NCBI GenBank assembly: GCA_032718475.1
Contig: JAUCBJ010006640.1
Coordinates: 1 to 62,205 of the forward strand
DNA length: 62,205 bases
DNA from: Nemertoderma westbladi
Taxonomy: Eukaryota; Xenacoelomorpha; Nemertodermatida; Nemertodermatidae
Direction of reading: 5' to 3'
Part shown: piece by piece, positions 48,624 to 60,380 of the stretch
Numbering within the stretch: position 1 is the first letter of the stretch
How the letters are laid out: every line of letters begins with the position of its first letter
The notes under the pieces: generated by a model
Databases searched by the model: none
Told to the model about the DNA's origin: nothing
What the model saw: the letters and a program-made list of their open reading frames with translations, nothing else
Translations under genes and position numbers: made by a program

Positions 48624-48699
48624 ATCGCCAGCCGCTATACAATATAAACTATAACTGGCTGTTATGTAACGTAGGTTAGTCATAGTCACTATTTATATA

Positions 48700-48925
48700 G
48701 TTAAATGTCAGCCGTCATACAATGTTCGTCGTAATATCGTAACAGTCGTAATATAATGTAGGGAACCCCAACATAATGTTTAAGTCATCATATAATGTTA
48801 CCAGTCGTAATATAATGTACGGAAACACATATAATGTGTAAGTTGTCATATAATGTTGCCAGTTGTAATATAATGTAGGGAACCCTCATATAATGTGTAA
48901 GTCGTCATATAATGTATAACCATTG
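48700..48925 (+). repeat. Tandem repeat of about 65 bp next to the SAE1 3' end
   Basis: Three or four irregular units containing GTCGTCATATAATGTTGCCA and GTCGTAATATAATGTAGGGA. The right edge lies about 25 bp beyond the SAE1 stop, so it probably overlaps its 3' untranslated region. Confidence 0.85.
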
Positions 48926-48949
48926 GATATAATATTTAATGATTAACTT

Positions 48950-50404
48950 TTAAACTAAACGTTCGAAGTCTTTAACACCTAAATGTTCGACTGTACCGGA
49001 GCCAGTTAGGGGATTATATAGAAACCAATTATTAAGCGGTTTATCTCTACGACTGCAAGCCTTAACGATCTCCTGGGATAGCAGACCGCCGACTATCGCG
49101 CAGACGGGACCCAACTCCCCCAGACACAGACCGATAAGATCGTTAGACGCCAGTTCGGTGGCCAACCCCTCCACTGCGCAGAGTCTATCTCGTATCGCCA
49201 GAAGTTTCATGTAATCTTCTTCGTAGCATTCGCTACTCGGGTTGCGACAATGTTCGGTTCGGAACTCGCCGACAACTCGCATGAGTAGCAGAACTCCGAG
49301 CCGTTTAACGAGACGCGGTTCAGCCGATTCCAACTGCTTCAAGGAAGTCGACAACGAAACGAATTCCGATAATTTCTTTACGTAAACGCCGCCGCCCGAG
49401 GAATCAGTGGGTGTGCTGTCCTTGTTGGATCTCGCACCCCCCGTGGATTCCGCACCCCCCGTGGATTCCGCACCCCCAGAGGATCCCGCAACCCCGGTGG
49501 ATCCAGCATCCCCAGTGGATCCCGCACCCCCTGTGGATCCAGCATCCCCACCCCCTGTGGATCCATCATCCCCAGTGGAGCCCGAATCCCCAGTGCATCC
49601 CGCACCCGCTGTGGATCCAGCATCCCCAGTGGATCCCCCATCCCCAGTGGATCCCGCACCCCCAGTGGATCCCGCACCCCCAGTAGATCCACCATCCCCA
49701 GTGGATCCGGCACCCCCAGTGGATCCCCTATACGTTCCCGCGCCCCCGTTCTGTAGCCCAAAGGCCCGCCTCTTCCTATGCGGTTCCCCATCCCCCCCTT
49801 CGCTACAACTACGTTTCCTACTAACACTCCCATCGGTTTTCGCTTCAAACGAAACTTCGGGTATCACGGCGCTCTTCTCGACAAACTCGTGCCGTCCGAG
49901 ATCGGAGAAGAAGTACCCGCTCCAACCGAACACATCGCCACAGAAGAACTTAAGGTCGTTACGATGAGCCAACTCGCTGACAATACCGAGAACCGAGGTC
50001 GAACAACAAGTCACGCAGATTACGTCAAAGGATTTTAAATATTCCGCGCTTTTATCCGCTAGAGACCCGCGATCTATACGGATATCTACATTGGGATTGA
50101 GTACTGAAAGACGTTTTATCGAAGCCTCGGCTCTGTTACAGCCGATTGGTCCGTCGATAAGGAATTGCGACTCCTTGTCCACCTCCCCAACTTCTCGTTC
50201 CTCGTCTAGAATCGTAACGGACTTCACGCCGACTAGGACGATATTCTTACAGACTTCCCCCCCAAGTCCGCCTAATCCAGCGACGAGAATCTTTGAGTTT
50301 CTCAAGGATTTCTGTGTCTCGACACCCCACAGACGAATCTGGCGGTCGTAAAGTGCCTTCTCTTCGGGGGTTACTTCGATAGTAGCCGTGCTGCCGGTAG
50401 ACAT
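48950..50404 (-). CDS. SAE1: SUMO-activating enzyme subunit 1 (SAE1/AOS1), intronless frame
   Basis: SAE1 pairs with UBA2 to form the SUMO E1, which adenylates SUMO. Here 484 codons run uninterrupted from ATG 50404. The N-terminus has YDRQIRLWG (the Arg that reaches into the partner's active site) at residues 19-27, then the nucleotide-binding VAGLGGLGGE at 41-50, and VTILDEE. SAE1 has no catalytic Cys of its own, as expected. The conserved C-terminal part (GPVCAIVGGLLSQEIVKACSRRDKPLNNW) is intact. Human SAE1 has 346 residues. The excess is a Gly-Ser-Thr repeat at residues about 221-328, in the loop between the two conserved halves. No intron is visible, unlike TRAF nearby. An expressed retrocopy is possible. 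Confidence 0.96.
   Translation of the reverse strand: MSTGSTATIEVTPEEKALYDRQIRLWGVETQKSLRNSKILVAGLGGLGGEVCKNIVLVGVKSVTILDEEREVGEVDKESQFLIDGPIGCNRAEASIKRLSVLNPNVDIRIDRGSLADKSAEYLKSFDVICVTCCSTSVLGIVSELAHRNDLKFFCGDVFGWSGYFFSDLGRHEFVEKSAVIPEVSFEAKTDGSVSRKRSCSEGGDGEPHRKRRAFGLQNGGAGTYRGSTGGAGSTGDGGSTGGAGSTGGAGSTGDGGSTGDAGSTAGAGCTGDSGSTGDDGSTGGGDAGSTGGAGSTGDAGSTGVAGSSGGAESTGGAESTGGARSNKDSTPTDSSGGGVYVKKLSEFVSLSTSLKQLESAEPRLVKRLGVLLLMRVVGEFRTEHCRNPSSECYEEDYMKLLAIRDRLCAVEGLATELASNDLIGLCLGELGPVCAIVGGLLSQEIVKACSRRDKPLNNWFLYNPLTGSGTVEHLGVKDFERLV
49440..49740 (-). repeat. In-frame 18-bp minisatellite inside SAE1
   Basis: About 16 units of GGATCCACTGGGGGTGCG type, coding GSTGGA/GSTGDA. The unit length is a multiple of three, so the frame survives. 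It is GC-rich relative to the rest of the gene. Confidence 0.93.
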
Positions 50405-50435
50405 GATAATGCTCTGATGCTGATGTTACCGGTAT

Positions 50436-50462
50436 CAGGGTATATTATATTATATTATATGG
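50436..50462 (-). promoter_or_regulatory. TATA-like sequence upstream of SAE1
   Basis: ATATAATATAATATAATATA on the - strand lies about 35-55 bp before the SAE1 ATG. It may be a TATA element or simply a short AT repeat. Confidence 0.3.
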
Positions 50463-51602
50463 ATATGGAGAAGGCCTACCACAGTTATAGCAGCGTAAAT
50501 AAACAATAAAAATACATACAAGCATGTAAAATATAACAAGAATATAAAAAACCAAACGTCTCAAATGTTGTTAGACAATTCACAGATGTAGGTTCAGCCT
50601 ATGGCATGTATGAAATAGGAAATATAGGGGTCTGACTTTTCGGCGTATCCGTACATATGCGTATGCACGGAACGTATGTTAGGCGTATGTTAGAAATAAC
50701 TGAGTTATTAGCAATCAAAAATTAGACGACGTCAGTCGTCTCGTCAGACAACTCGTTAATTGTACCCCTAAGGCTTTTCTCACTTCGTGGCTCGCCCCAT
50801 ATACAGTACATTAATTAATAACTACTGTACCGGTACAATGAGTATGAGTTTCAATGGGACCGGTATAAACCTCAGAAACCGGGGATATCGTTCATATGCG
50901 TACCGACCTGACCGATGGTGTTACAGTGGTGGTGTTTTCTAACCAAAACAATAAACTAATCTCCATTACTTAATTAACGGAAAGGAGCAGGTTACAGTGG
51001 TGGGCTTTTCTAACCAAAACAATAAACATTATCTCAATAACAGAAAACATGGACAACAGACAGACCAATCAGAAACGTATTATGCAATATTTATGCATAG
51101 CAGTTTGTAGCAATTGGTCTGTCCTCTGTCCACCTTTTTCAAGTTTCGCTTTCTTAGTTACGTAATTGGGAATAAGATGTGTGTTTGAAAAAGGTGGACT
51201 GGACACATGCAAACGTATTAAAGCAATGCTATTTATTACTGATTCGACTGTCCACCTTTTTCAGGTTTCAATTATTTATCTATAATGGGCATGCTGGCAT
51301 GCTATCGGTGTCCTAGGCGTATCTACCCCCCCCCCCCCCCCCCCCCCCCGCGCGGATTGCCCCCCTTTAGACTTACAGTACCGGTATAATAATAGTAGGT
51401 CTAGCGTACCGTACAGCACTTTAACTTAGATTTATTGGTTTATTTTTGTGGTTGGGTTAGTTGGTCAGGCCCAAACCCTAATTAAAACTGTCATTAACCC
51501 TATAACCTTAAAGTCCGGATGCTCTGATCTAAGAAATTTTGTGGAATTTAGGATCCAAAATATTCAAGTGGTTTAAATATTTAAGGGGTTACAATTCGGT
51601 AC
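50463..51602 (+). other. Intergenic sequence with dispersed repeats and a poly-C tract
   Basis: Holds two GGGCTTTTCTAACCAAAACA repeats (50935-51030), inverted TGTCCACCTTTTTCA words (about 51137-51265) shared with 53400-53490, and a poly-C run at about 51327-51349. No gene seen. Confidence 0.6.
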
Positions 51603-53012
51603 ATGACAGTTTTAATTAAGGTTTTGGGCCTCCATTTCCACTTTGAATTAGGGTTTCTATTGAGAGCCTATACGACCTTTGCGAGACCTCTGTGGAATAT
51701 GCTACTACTGTTTGGAATCCGTTCCTATCAACTACTTGTAAAGAGGGTTATCTCGGTTCCATCGATAAACTCGAAAAAATTCAATGATTGTTTACACGAA
51801 GGTTGTTTTATCGATGTTCGCTTGATCCAAAGACATCATACTTTGAACAACTTCGTATTCTATGTCTCGAATCACTCGAACTGCGCCGTCTCCGACTTGA
51901 TCTAACTATGGCCTTCAAAATAATTCGCGAAGATCTTGGTATGGTGGATGTCCCTAACTTAATCAACCGCTTTAACATTAGTAACAATTGTACAGTAGAA
52001 CACGTGGACATAAGTATAAGTTATTTAAACCAAATGTGGCATCATGCTTAATACAAAATAGCTTTTTCTTTAGAGTAATCAACCCTTGGAACGGATTACC
52101 GGCCAATGTAGTTGAGGCTAGATCACTAGGTTCCTTTAAAACTCATACGTGATGTTGATTTGACCTCATACTTGAAAGCATTCCGTAATCTACCATAATA
52201 ATAGTCCAAAAGAACATAAACTTATATATTTTTATTTCAATATTTCATTACTTTAAATACATTATTTCTACATTATTTTAATTCAATAAACCTACATTAC
52301 ATAAATATACTGTACTTATTTTATTAAACATTGCTTTTTTAAGAATAAAACTACTAACTTAAAACATTTTATTTTATTAATTTTTAAGTATTTTAATATT
52401 TTAATTTTGTTGTTTGTTTCTATTTTAAGATCACTATCCTACAGACTTATTTTAATTTATTTATGTATTTTAAAAATAATTCCTACATACTTATTTTATA
52501 TTGTATATCGCATATTCTAACATACGTCCATTATTTTAAATACATTATTTTAATTCAATAAACCTACTGTACATTACATAATATCCTTATTTTATTAAAC
52601 ACGGCTTATTTTAAGAATAAAACTACTAACTTTAACTTAAAATAATTAAATCTTAAATCATTTTATTTTATTAAATTTTAAGTATTTTAATATTTTAATG
52701 TGCTGTTTGTTTCTATTTTAAGATCACTATCCTACAGACTTATTTTAATTTATTTTATGTATTTTAAAAACAATATTTTACATACTTATTTTATATTGTA
52801 TATCGCATACACCCCCATACTTACCAATAGTAATAAATTTGTTTTTATATCGGTGTATTGTATACTATATGTATATTAATATTTGATTATTTAGATACGG
52901 CCTCTATCAGTCACTCAGTGAATGTTTAAAAAAAATAATCTTATTTTATTGTGTTATGCATGTTGGTGCGTTTTTACTTATAGAAGTAAATAAAAACTTT
53001 CCATTTCCATTT
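51603..53012 (+). pseudogene. CR1-like 3' end with a tandem 3' untranslated region
   Basis: Shifted frames (51603-51905, 51788-52051) encode the post-RT part of a CR1-group RT: YTTFARPLWNM, then LESLELRRLRLDLTMAFKI and a NPWNGLPANVVEA ending near 52110. The untranslated tail contains a 272-bp segment in two tandem copies (about 52250-52520 and 52521-52800). It ends in TTTCCATTTCCATTTC near 53012. 5'-truncated; a different family from the element at 5521. Confidence 0.78.
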
Positions 53013-53527
53013 CGGACCGCCACTCCCAAAATATGGGGACTTATTTATCTCCCTCGTTGCGCTCGGTCGTTTAATAACAGATCTCGGAATGAACGGTAAA
53101 TAAAGCATATTATATTTCCCTCATAGCACCACAGTACAATAGGTTTATTATAATTAACTTTATACTGTAATGAGTTAGAATATTGACGTTCAAATATGGA
53201 TGCTAAGGCTGTAAGGCTCAGCTCACAGACTTCGCGTGGCTCGCCCCATATTATTGAACTAGGCCTATTTCGACAACTTCGGTTGGCTGGTTGTTCACAG
53301 TAATTATGGGATAATAAAAACATTAATAATCCATAAAAACCTTCTGAAATTTTTTGAAAAACGTGGACAGAGCTGCTATAATGTGCAAATCAATCTGATT
53401 GGTCAAATTCATTGCCTGTTCTTTCTCCACCCAGTCCACCTTATTCAAATTTTAAAAAGGTGGACAACAAAAAAGGTGGTACACCTATTATTGTTATTAT
53501 TATTAATTAATAATAATTAATATATAT
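53013..53527 (+). other. Sequence between CR1-like copies
   Basis: Contains CGTGGCTCGCCCCATAT (about 53237), also found near 50782, and paired AAAGGTGGAC / GTCCACCTT words (53400-53480). No gene seen. Confidence 0.55.
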
Positions 53528-54624
53528 ATGGCAAACGGGAAGAAGGATCATAAGACAAACACGACCTCTAGTATTAGACGGAGCAGTATTATCAAACCAA
53601 GCCAAGAATTATTCCAGTGCCACCACTGTGGTGCACTGTTCGCGGAAACTTCCGGGTTGGATAGTCACTCATTGGGATGTCAACTTAACCCAAACCTGTC
53701 CACAATGCAATCGCGACAGTCAAATGAAAACAATTGCCCTCATTGCTGGAAGCGCGTTATAGCTAATAACTGTCTTGGGTGTGAAACCTGCGGTAAATGG
53801 ATACATAACACCTGCTGCCTTCGCCTTACAGCCGCTGAAGTATCGATTATGGCAAAGTGTTCCGACTGCAAAATTATCTGTAATGTGTGCCTTTCAAAAG
53901 GGAACCTGATAATAGAGCCAACTGGAGGTCAGGAATCTGAAAATACGATTATCTCCAAACTTGGAGAAATATTTAAAACTCAAATAGATTCACTTCGAAA
54001 AGAGCTTACTTCCCAACCAGTTGTTGATTCATCCACTGCAAACCGCTACCGACATCGAGAAACCTGGATGGCTGGAAAACAGTTAATTCGCACACTAAAA
54101 GTCGTCCTTCCTCGCTTAATAAGGACCCGAGCCCGCATCCATATCATAGTCTGAATGGTAATGAGATAAATCGGGAAGTGGAGGAGCCGCAGAAGCGTGC
54201 ATGCAATTTAACTATAACAGGTCTACAAATCGTTGAAGGTACTGCATTCGATTGCGTTTCTAGGCTTCTGGAAAATGGCTGCAATGTTCCCGTCTCTCAA
54301 TCATCACCTCTGATTGTCTCACAGCTAGCTGCACGAGACACTAAACCTGGAAGAATAACAATACAGCTAGCAAGTGTGGAATTGGCCTACAATATTCACC
54401 AAGCTAAAAAGAATCTGAAATCTCATCAAATTACCCTAATGTTTATATTAATCGTGATCTTACCAAATTTCAGGCTCGGGAGCAATTCCTTAGACGTGAA
54501 GCGCGCCGTAGTGCAGTGTCACAGCGGCCAATCAACTACAACCAATATCCTTCCCATGAAATCGATACCCAGAATTCCACGGCCCCAAACAGCAACACCA
54601 CAGGTATATCAGTGGATAACCTAA
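53528..54624 (+). pseudogene. CR1-like ORF1, second copy, frameshifted
   Basis: Starts at ATG 53528. C2HC finger (FQCHHCGALF, HSLGC) and PHD-like cluster (CPHCWKRV, CLGCETCGKWIHNTCC, CKIICNVC) align with the ORF1 at 5683. The frame is lost near 54130 and resumes at 54178-54624 with the RERNxxVxGL-like region (RACNLTITGL). Clearly the same family, but more decayed. Confidence 0.85.
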
Positions 54625-54659
54625 CACAGAATACGCTTGATCATTTAAACTAACTTCGG

Positions 54660-56720
54660 GAGAAGCTATTGAGGGTCTTTATCATTGCTGTTGTTTCAAT
54701 GCGCAATCTGTAAAGAATAAACTTTGTGATCTATCGGAACTGCTCTCTAACACTAAGTATAAAATTCTCGCCATTATCGAAACATGGTTGGTTGACTCCA
54801 TTCCAGATGCCTTGCTTACTGACGGCACAAACTTTCGTCTTTTTAGGAAAGATCGACCTACAGTAGTCGCGGTGGTGGTGTTGCGATTTTTGTTTCAAGG
54901 GACATTAAATGTATGCGTACAACGATATCGACAATGTTTAGTGAGGTCGAAGTGGTCGCCATAGATACCATCGGGGATGTACCCTCACGTTTTATTTGTG
55001 AATACAGACCTGATTATGATGAGCAAATTTCTGTCTGAGACAAATTTACCTTGTGCTATCACTGGTGATTTCAACCTCAAGGAGTTTAACTGGGTCGAAT
55101 TCACACACCCTGGTAGCCCATTATATCAATCCTTTGCTGACCTCGTCTTGGAAGCAAGCTTAACACAACTCCAACTTAAACCCACTCGAAATAAATCGAT
55201 TCTGGATTTAGTTTTTAGCACTGACGACAAACATGTTTCTGGTGTTAATACAAACCCAGGATTTGGTTCAAGTGACCATGACAGTGTCGAATTCTTTATA
55301 ACATCTGCAACCCAACACGTTGCACAGGATCATACAGATGGCTACTATGATTTTAATAATGGGGACTTCGCGCAATTTGGAACCTTTCTTCAAAAATGGA
55401 TGGAAGTACTTACTTACACCATGTAGTTCAGTATCTGAGCTGTGGGAAATATTTGGTAACACATTGAAGAAAGGTATTGATCTATACTGCACATCCCATT
55501 TAAGAAATTTTCAACCTTGGAAAAGCAAAAAATATACCCGTCTTATGCGCATAAACTACAGCGTACAAAAAAGATGCTTTGGAGGCGAAGAAATTGTCCT
55601 GTTGGAAAAGAGCCATATAAACGAGCCGCAGTTAAAGCGTCTAGAGCGGTATTTCGAGCTTCTTGCGTCAGGGAAACTAAAATCCTTACCTCTGGTAACC
55701 TTGGTAACCGTAACGCCATGTTCAAATTTGTAAACTCAAAGCGAAAAACTCCGTCTGCCATCGGACCACTGAAATATAATGGAGATATCATACTTGATGA
55801 TGACATGAAGGCTCGAATATTTGCTGATGTTCTGTCTGAGAACTTTACATTGGACAACAATACAATCCACGCATTGCCACGAAAGGTCCCAAACAGCGTA
55901 TTTATTCACGAAGTCCAATTCCATCCTGTTAACAGTTGTGAAAATGTTCAAGAAATTGAAACCTAAATCTAGTCGCACTGCCGATGGAATTCCATGTATC
56001 CTATACTCTAATCTAGCATGCAATCTAGCAGCTCCGCTCTCAGCTATATTTAAAGCATCTTTCGAATCCCAAATGTCTTCCACCAATCTGGTTAACAGCT
56101 ACTGTTATACCCGTCTTTGAAAAGGGCGACCCTCTACATAGATGCGTACAGTATAACTACCGACCCATATCTCATACCTGTATTGCCTGCAAGGTCATGG
56201 AATAAATGTGTATTAAGGATGAGCTGTGTAACTATTTGCTATCACATAAATTAATATCAAAGTCCCAACACGGTTTCTTGGCGAAACGTTCTACATGTCT
56301 CGAATGCCCAGCTGATTGGCTTAAACTGGTAGATAACAAAAATAATCTTGACATATAGACTATGCTAAAGCTTTCAACTCTGTAGTACACTCCAAACTAA
56401 TTTCTAAACTAATAAGTTATGGAATTGGCGGCAACCTGTTGGATTGGATAAGAGCTTTCCTGTCAGGGCGAACACAGAGAGTTGTAGTCGGTAGCAGTTT
56501 ATCGAATGTGTGTGACGTCACTTCCGGCACACCGCAAGGAAGTGTGCTGGGACCAGTATTGTTCTTAATATTTATAAATGACCTTCCGGAAATAGTCAAT
56601 CCAATCTCGTGTAAACTTTTTGATGACGTCAAGTTGTATGCGCATGAGAACGACAATAGTCTACTACAGGGTGCTCTAATACGGCTTGGTAACTGGGCGG
56701 CAGACTGGCAACTTTCGGTT
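54660..56720 (+). pseudogene. CR1-like ORF2, second copy, many lesions, 3' end missing
   Basis: The endonuclease remains include ITGDFNLKEFNW (55050) and GSSDHDSV (55270). The RT core remains include SRTADGIP (55975), HGFLAKRST (56270), GTPQGSVLGPVLFLIFINDL (56525), where the catalytic YADD is reduced to FDDVKLY. The match ends at WAADWQLSV (about 56720) and runs into unrelated sequence, so the 3' part is lost. This is unusual for elements that normally truncate at the 5' end. Confidence 0.85.
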
Positions 56721-57031
56721 GCTGCACACATTATTTATTTAATTTTACTTCTAGGCACTAATTTTTCGATATTAATTTAACATTAACCCTATGAGACGGC
56801 TGAAATGACACCCCAATTGGCTTTTTGCGTAGCAGTGCGTTTGTACACTACATTGTAGCTTTAGGTTCATATCCGCCAGGGCGCCAATGGGTGTTGAATA
56901 AAGGCAGGCATACCCACCTCTTAACTGGGTTAAGCAAAGCAATGATCTAAAAAGTCAATTTTGTTTAATTTTCCTTAGCTTCGTGGATGCATTACCTTAG
57001 GAAAGGAAATACATAGTACTACTGTATATTG
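56721..57031 (+). other. Intergenic sequence
   Basis: No gene recognised. Confidence 0.5.
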
Positions 57032-57162
57032 TACGGTGGCTGTTTTGGGCCAATTAATTTTATTATTTTTGATTTTTATTTTCGATTATTATTTTCGATT
57101 TTTATTATTATTATTTGAGAGTCGAAAATAATAAAATTAATTGACCCAAATCAGCCACCGTA
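57032..57162. mobile_element. 131-bp foldback MITE
   Basis: TACGGTGGCTG at the left and CAGCCACCGTA at the right. The arms pair over about 40 bp (GGGCCAATTAATTTTATTAT with its complement) around an ATTATT-rich loop. TA ends suggest a Tc1/mariner-like target but this is inference. Confidence 0.8.
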
Positions 57163-58120
57163 ATATTGTACTATTTATTTATTAAATTTTATTTAAAAAA
57201 ATATAGTAATAGTTAAATTTTATTTTTTTTTATTCCACACCTTCACCTTCAGGCAACTGATATCATCATTCAACCATGTAACAAATATCGATATTGAGAT
57301 TCAAGATACAGTAAATGTGATAGGCCTATAGATGTGGTACCGGTAATAAAATGTATGGATTTTTCACGGTGGGCTGGTCCGGTCCCAAGGCGTCCTTTAA
57401 TTTGAACTTGAACTTTGACCTTTTTATTAACAATTTCCACAAGATGCACAAGCTAATACTGTTTAAAACATATTCGTATAAGGTACTGTATGGTATGATA
57501 TGGAGTTGTCTTATAGAAAAAAAACAATAAGAACATATTATAAAATAAATGAAGTACATATATTGTGGTTGGTATGGCTGAGACAGGAGATCCCATTAAT
57601 TCAGTCACACATCTATACAGTTATACTTATGAAAAGACAACTACATGGTTATACATCCACACATACATTATACAGATATACACTCTATTAACTATAATAC
57701 TAAATTTAAAACAAAATACTACGTTTAATACAAATGTGAATATTAGCAATAATATTAAAGGATGCCTTGGCTGGCCCCCTTAAGTTTATTATATCTAACC
57801 TACTCTTATAAAAGACATTGCGATTGTTAGTTCGTGAAACAAACAAACCGTTGCCTTCCTTGAGATCATTTACTCTGTAGTCTATCGATAAATAAAATCG
57901 GCGGGAAATTCAAACTACTACATTATTAAGTCCATCTACCATTATTACAGTTATTATGTCAGTACTGCAGTATGTTGCTGTGTTGTTCTGTTAATGGTTA
58001 TAGTCCAGTCTGAAATCTGCTGAGTCTGCATGCCACATGCGGTTGCCGTTACTGCCTCAGCCATCAGACTACGAGACTGGTAGGACAGTAGGTATTCCAC
58101 TTGCTTTATCAACCTAAAGC
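57163..58120 (+). other. Region upstream of MRPL45
   Basis: AT-rich, no gene recognised. The promoter of MRPL45 must lie here or be spliced from further upstream; no clear TATA or initiator was picked out. Confidence 0.5.
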
Positions 58121-59419
58121 ATGGCCACTTTGATCCGGATGATTGGTAGTCACCGTTATTGGAAAGACAATGTAGTTACGCTTTCTAAACAATCTAAGGT
58201 ACACCAAACTGTAAACCGCCTATTCTCGAGTTCACCCAATGATATTCCCGGGGTCATGCAGCCCTCGGAAACGTCAGTTCTATCTCCGACACCTCAGCGA
58301 ACAATCCCTGAGCCCCCGCCATCGTTCCGCACCAAAAAAGAAACAGAAAAAATGGAAGATCATCGATTAGGGTCCAATGAATCGTTCCATAAAGAAGTGA
58401 AAAAACTCGTGGAATTATATCAGAGTCAAATGGATATGCAGAGTCGGAACTTAAAGGGGCAATTGTTAGCGTGCACTTACGATATTTCCGATAGATATGT
58501 CCCACCTGAGGGAGATGGACGTTTGAGTATAACAACCCAAGCCGGTATAAAACAGAAAACAGTTGATCCCCTCACTAAAACAGCGACAGCTATGCGAGCT
58601 CTCCATAAGATAAGGAAGTACGATTCCTCCTTTAAGAGGGGGGAGTTTGCCGTGGAAGCTCGGGATATCTACGTAGCTGCACACAGGGCGCTCTGTGCTA
58701 AAGACGTGGAAGCCCTCCGTAAACTTATCACAGAGTTCTGTTGGATTGGTTTTACTGGGGGTATTGAGCGACGGAGTTTGGTGTGGGAGTGGGTGGGTGC
58801 TATCGAACCACCCAGGGTAGTGCATGTAGCGATGGCGGTGCAGGGGGGAAACGATAATTACTACGGTCAGGTTACAGTGCGATTCCATAGTCAACAACTG
58901 TTCGCTTTGTACGACAGATTCGGGCGATTAATAGCTGGAAACGCGAATGTTCCAAGGGATGTTGTAGAATACGTTGTAATGGAAAAACACATTGTGGACG
59001 CGAGCGGTCTCTGGCGGGTTCATGGTAAGATCGTAGTCCCTGGGGATGTGACCGCGGACAACCAAGTGCGTACTCGCGTTGATGTAGACGATAAAGAGTT
59101 AGAGAGGAGGCAACGAATTCAGGAAGATATAGACCAGAAGTTCGATTTATCGCAGGATATTAACGGCCCCGATTATCCCACTAAAGGACTTACGAAACGT
59201 TACAGCATGTATAAAGGTAAGGTGGATCCGTATACAGAAGCGAAATGGTTGGAGACGCCCAGACTGTACCATGGTAACTACGTTGACGATAAAATAGTGG
59301 CGAATTCTAAACACAAATACATGAAGGAAGAAGTGAAACCGGGGCATCGGAAAGGATTCCGTTCCAGAAGAGACAAAGTAGATAGGGATCAAGAGACTAA
59401 TAGGAGAGATTATCGGTAA
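58121..59419 (+). CDS. MRPL45: Mitochondrial large ribosomal subunit protein mL45 (MRPL45), intronless frame
   Basis: A Tim44/MBA1-related protein that sits near the mitoribosome exit tunnel and tethers it to the inner membrane. 432 codons uninterrupted from ATG 58121. The N-terminus is basic and Ser-rich (MATLIRMIGSHRYWK, RLFSSS), as a mitochondrial targeting sequence should be. The conserved core begins at YVPPEGDGRLS (residue about 126), then IRKYDSSFKRGEF, EARDIYVAAHRAL, YGQVTVRFHSQQLFALYDRF, GRLIAGN, and VEYVVMEKHI with WRVHGKIV. A charged C-terminal extension of about 120 residues (KHKYMKEEVKPGHRKGFRSR) goes beyond the vertebrate protein (about 306 residues). AATAAA occurs near 59873. 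Like SAE1, it shows no intron. Confidence 0.94.
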   Translation: MATLIRMIGSHRYWKDNVVTLSKQSKVHQTVNRLFSSSPNDIPGVMQPSETSVLSPTPQRTIPEPPPSFRTKKETEKMEDHRLGSNESFHKEVKKLVELYQSQMDMQSRNLKGQLLACTYDISDRYVPPEGDGRLSITTQAGIKQKTVDPLTKTATAMRALHKIRKYDSSFKRGEFAVEARDIYVAAHRALCAKDVEALRKLITEFCWIGFTGGIERRSLVWEWVGAIEPPRVVHVAMAVQGGNDNYYGQVTVRFHSQQLFALYDRFGRLIAGNANVPRDVVEYVVMEKHIVDASGLWRVHGKIVVPGDVTADNQVRTRVDVDDKELERRQRIQEDIDQKFDLSQDINGPDYPTKGLTKRYSMYKGKVDPYTEAKWLETPRLYHGNYVDDKIVANSKHKYMKEEVKPGHRKGFRSRRDKVDRDQETNRRDYR

Positions 59420-60380
59420 TTACGTAATTAATTGTATTTAATGTTATTATACAGTAATTATGCTAATTACTAAAGTAATATTATTTAGTACAGTATCTTT
59501 TAGTCGTTATTACATATGGATGCTGTTACAGGTACAGTACAGCCCTATTAGTATTATTAAATATATAACTTCTAGGAATTTTATACCAATTTTGCTATTG
59601 TATGTTATAAATGGGAGGGGAGGGGGCTGCCACGCAACTTTTCTTTTTTAAGACATACAGATCTGGGATGCTATTTAATAGTAATTCTTTAATTGTCAAT
59701 ATTCCTCTTTATAATACATGATTTTATGAATTTTATCGGCTATTGACTATATATTGGAGATTCTCGCACACTAATACACTTAATAGGGTGAATCTCCGCT
59801 CCCATGATCTATTAATTTATGGAATTTTGGGAATGTTATAAATTGCATAAAAATGACAACTTATCAAATTCAATAAAAAGATGAATTTAAATTTATTCCC
59901 GTAAATTTTATTATTTAATATTAAATAGACACAATTTTATTCCAGAACATGTCTGGGGACTGGGATCCTTGATTCTAGGAAATTGGTCTTTTTAAGAATA
60001 TCGGTAAGTGCTACGATATCTTAATAGACTAGAATTTTAAAGGATCGAAAATTTGACAGGATTTTGTAAATATTAATAGTTAATATTTAGGATGGGCACC
60101 AGTTTATTCCAGAACTTGTCTGGGGACGTTAACCGGACAGTAAGGAAAGAGAAAAATAATTATTTCTCGCCGTCGCACAAAATATATAATATATAAGTAA
60201 TTAAGTAATAAACACTAATATATATTGCACTAATCTACTAAATAATCGCTAAAATAACATTCTACTAAATAAAATTAAAGAAAACGATTATAATAAAATT
60301 ACATAATAATACATACATAATATAAAAAACAATAAAAACAAATATAAAATAATATAGTCACACACCCACTCCAGACGCTG
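59420..60380 (+). other. Intergenic sequence with a short duplicated word
   Basis: TTTATTCCAGAAC followed by TGTCTGGGGAC occurs at about 59938 and again at about 60101. Relative to the BEL/Pao fragment this region would hold the 3' LTR, but I could not define LTR ends. Confidence 0.5.

Noticed and set aside
49407-49967. 186-codon + strand Pro-rich frame antisense to SAE1
   Set aside because: It is the complement of the Gly-Ser-Thr minisatellite within a well-supported gene.
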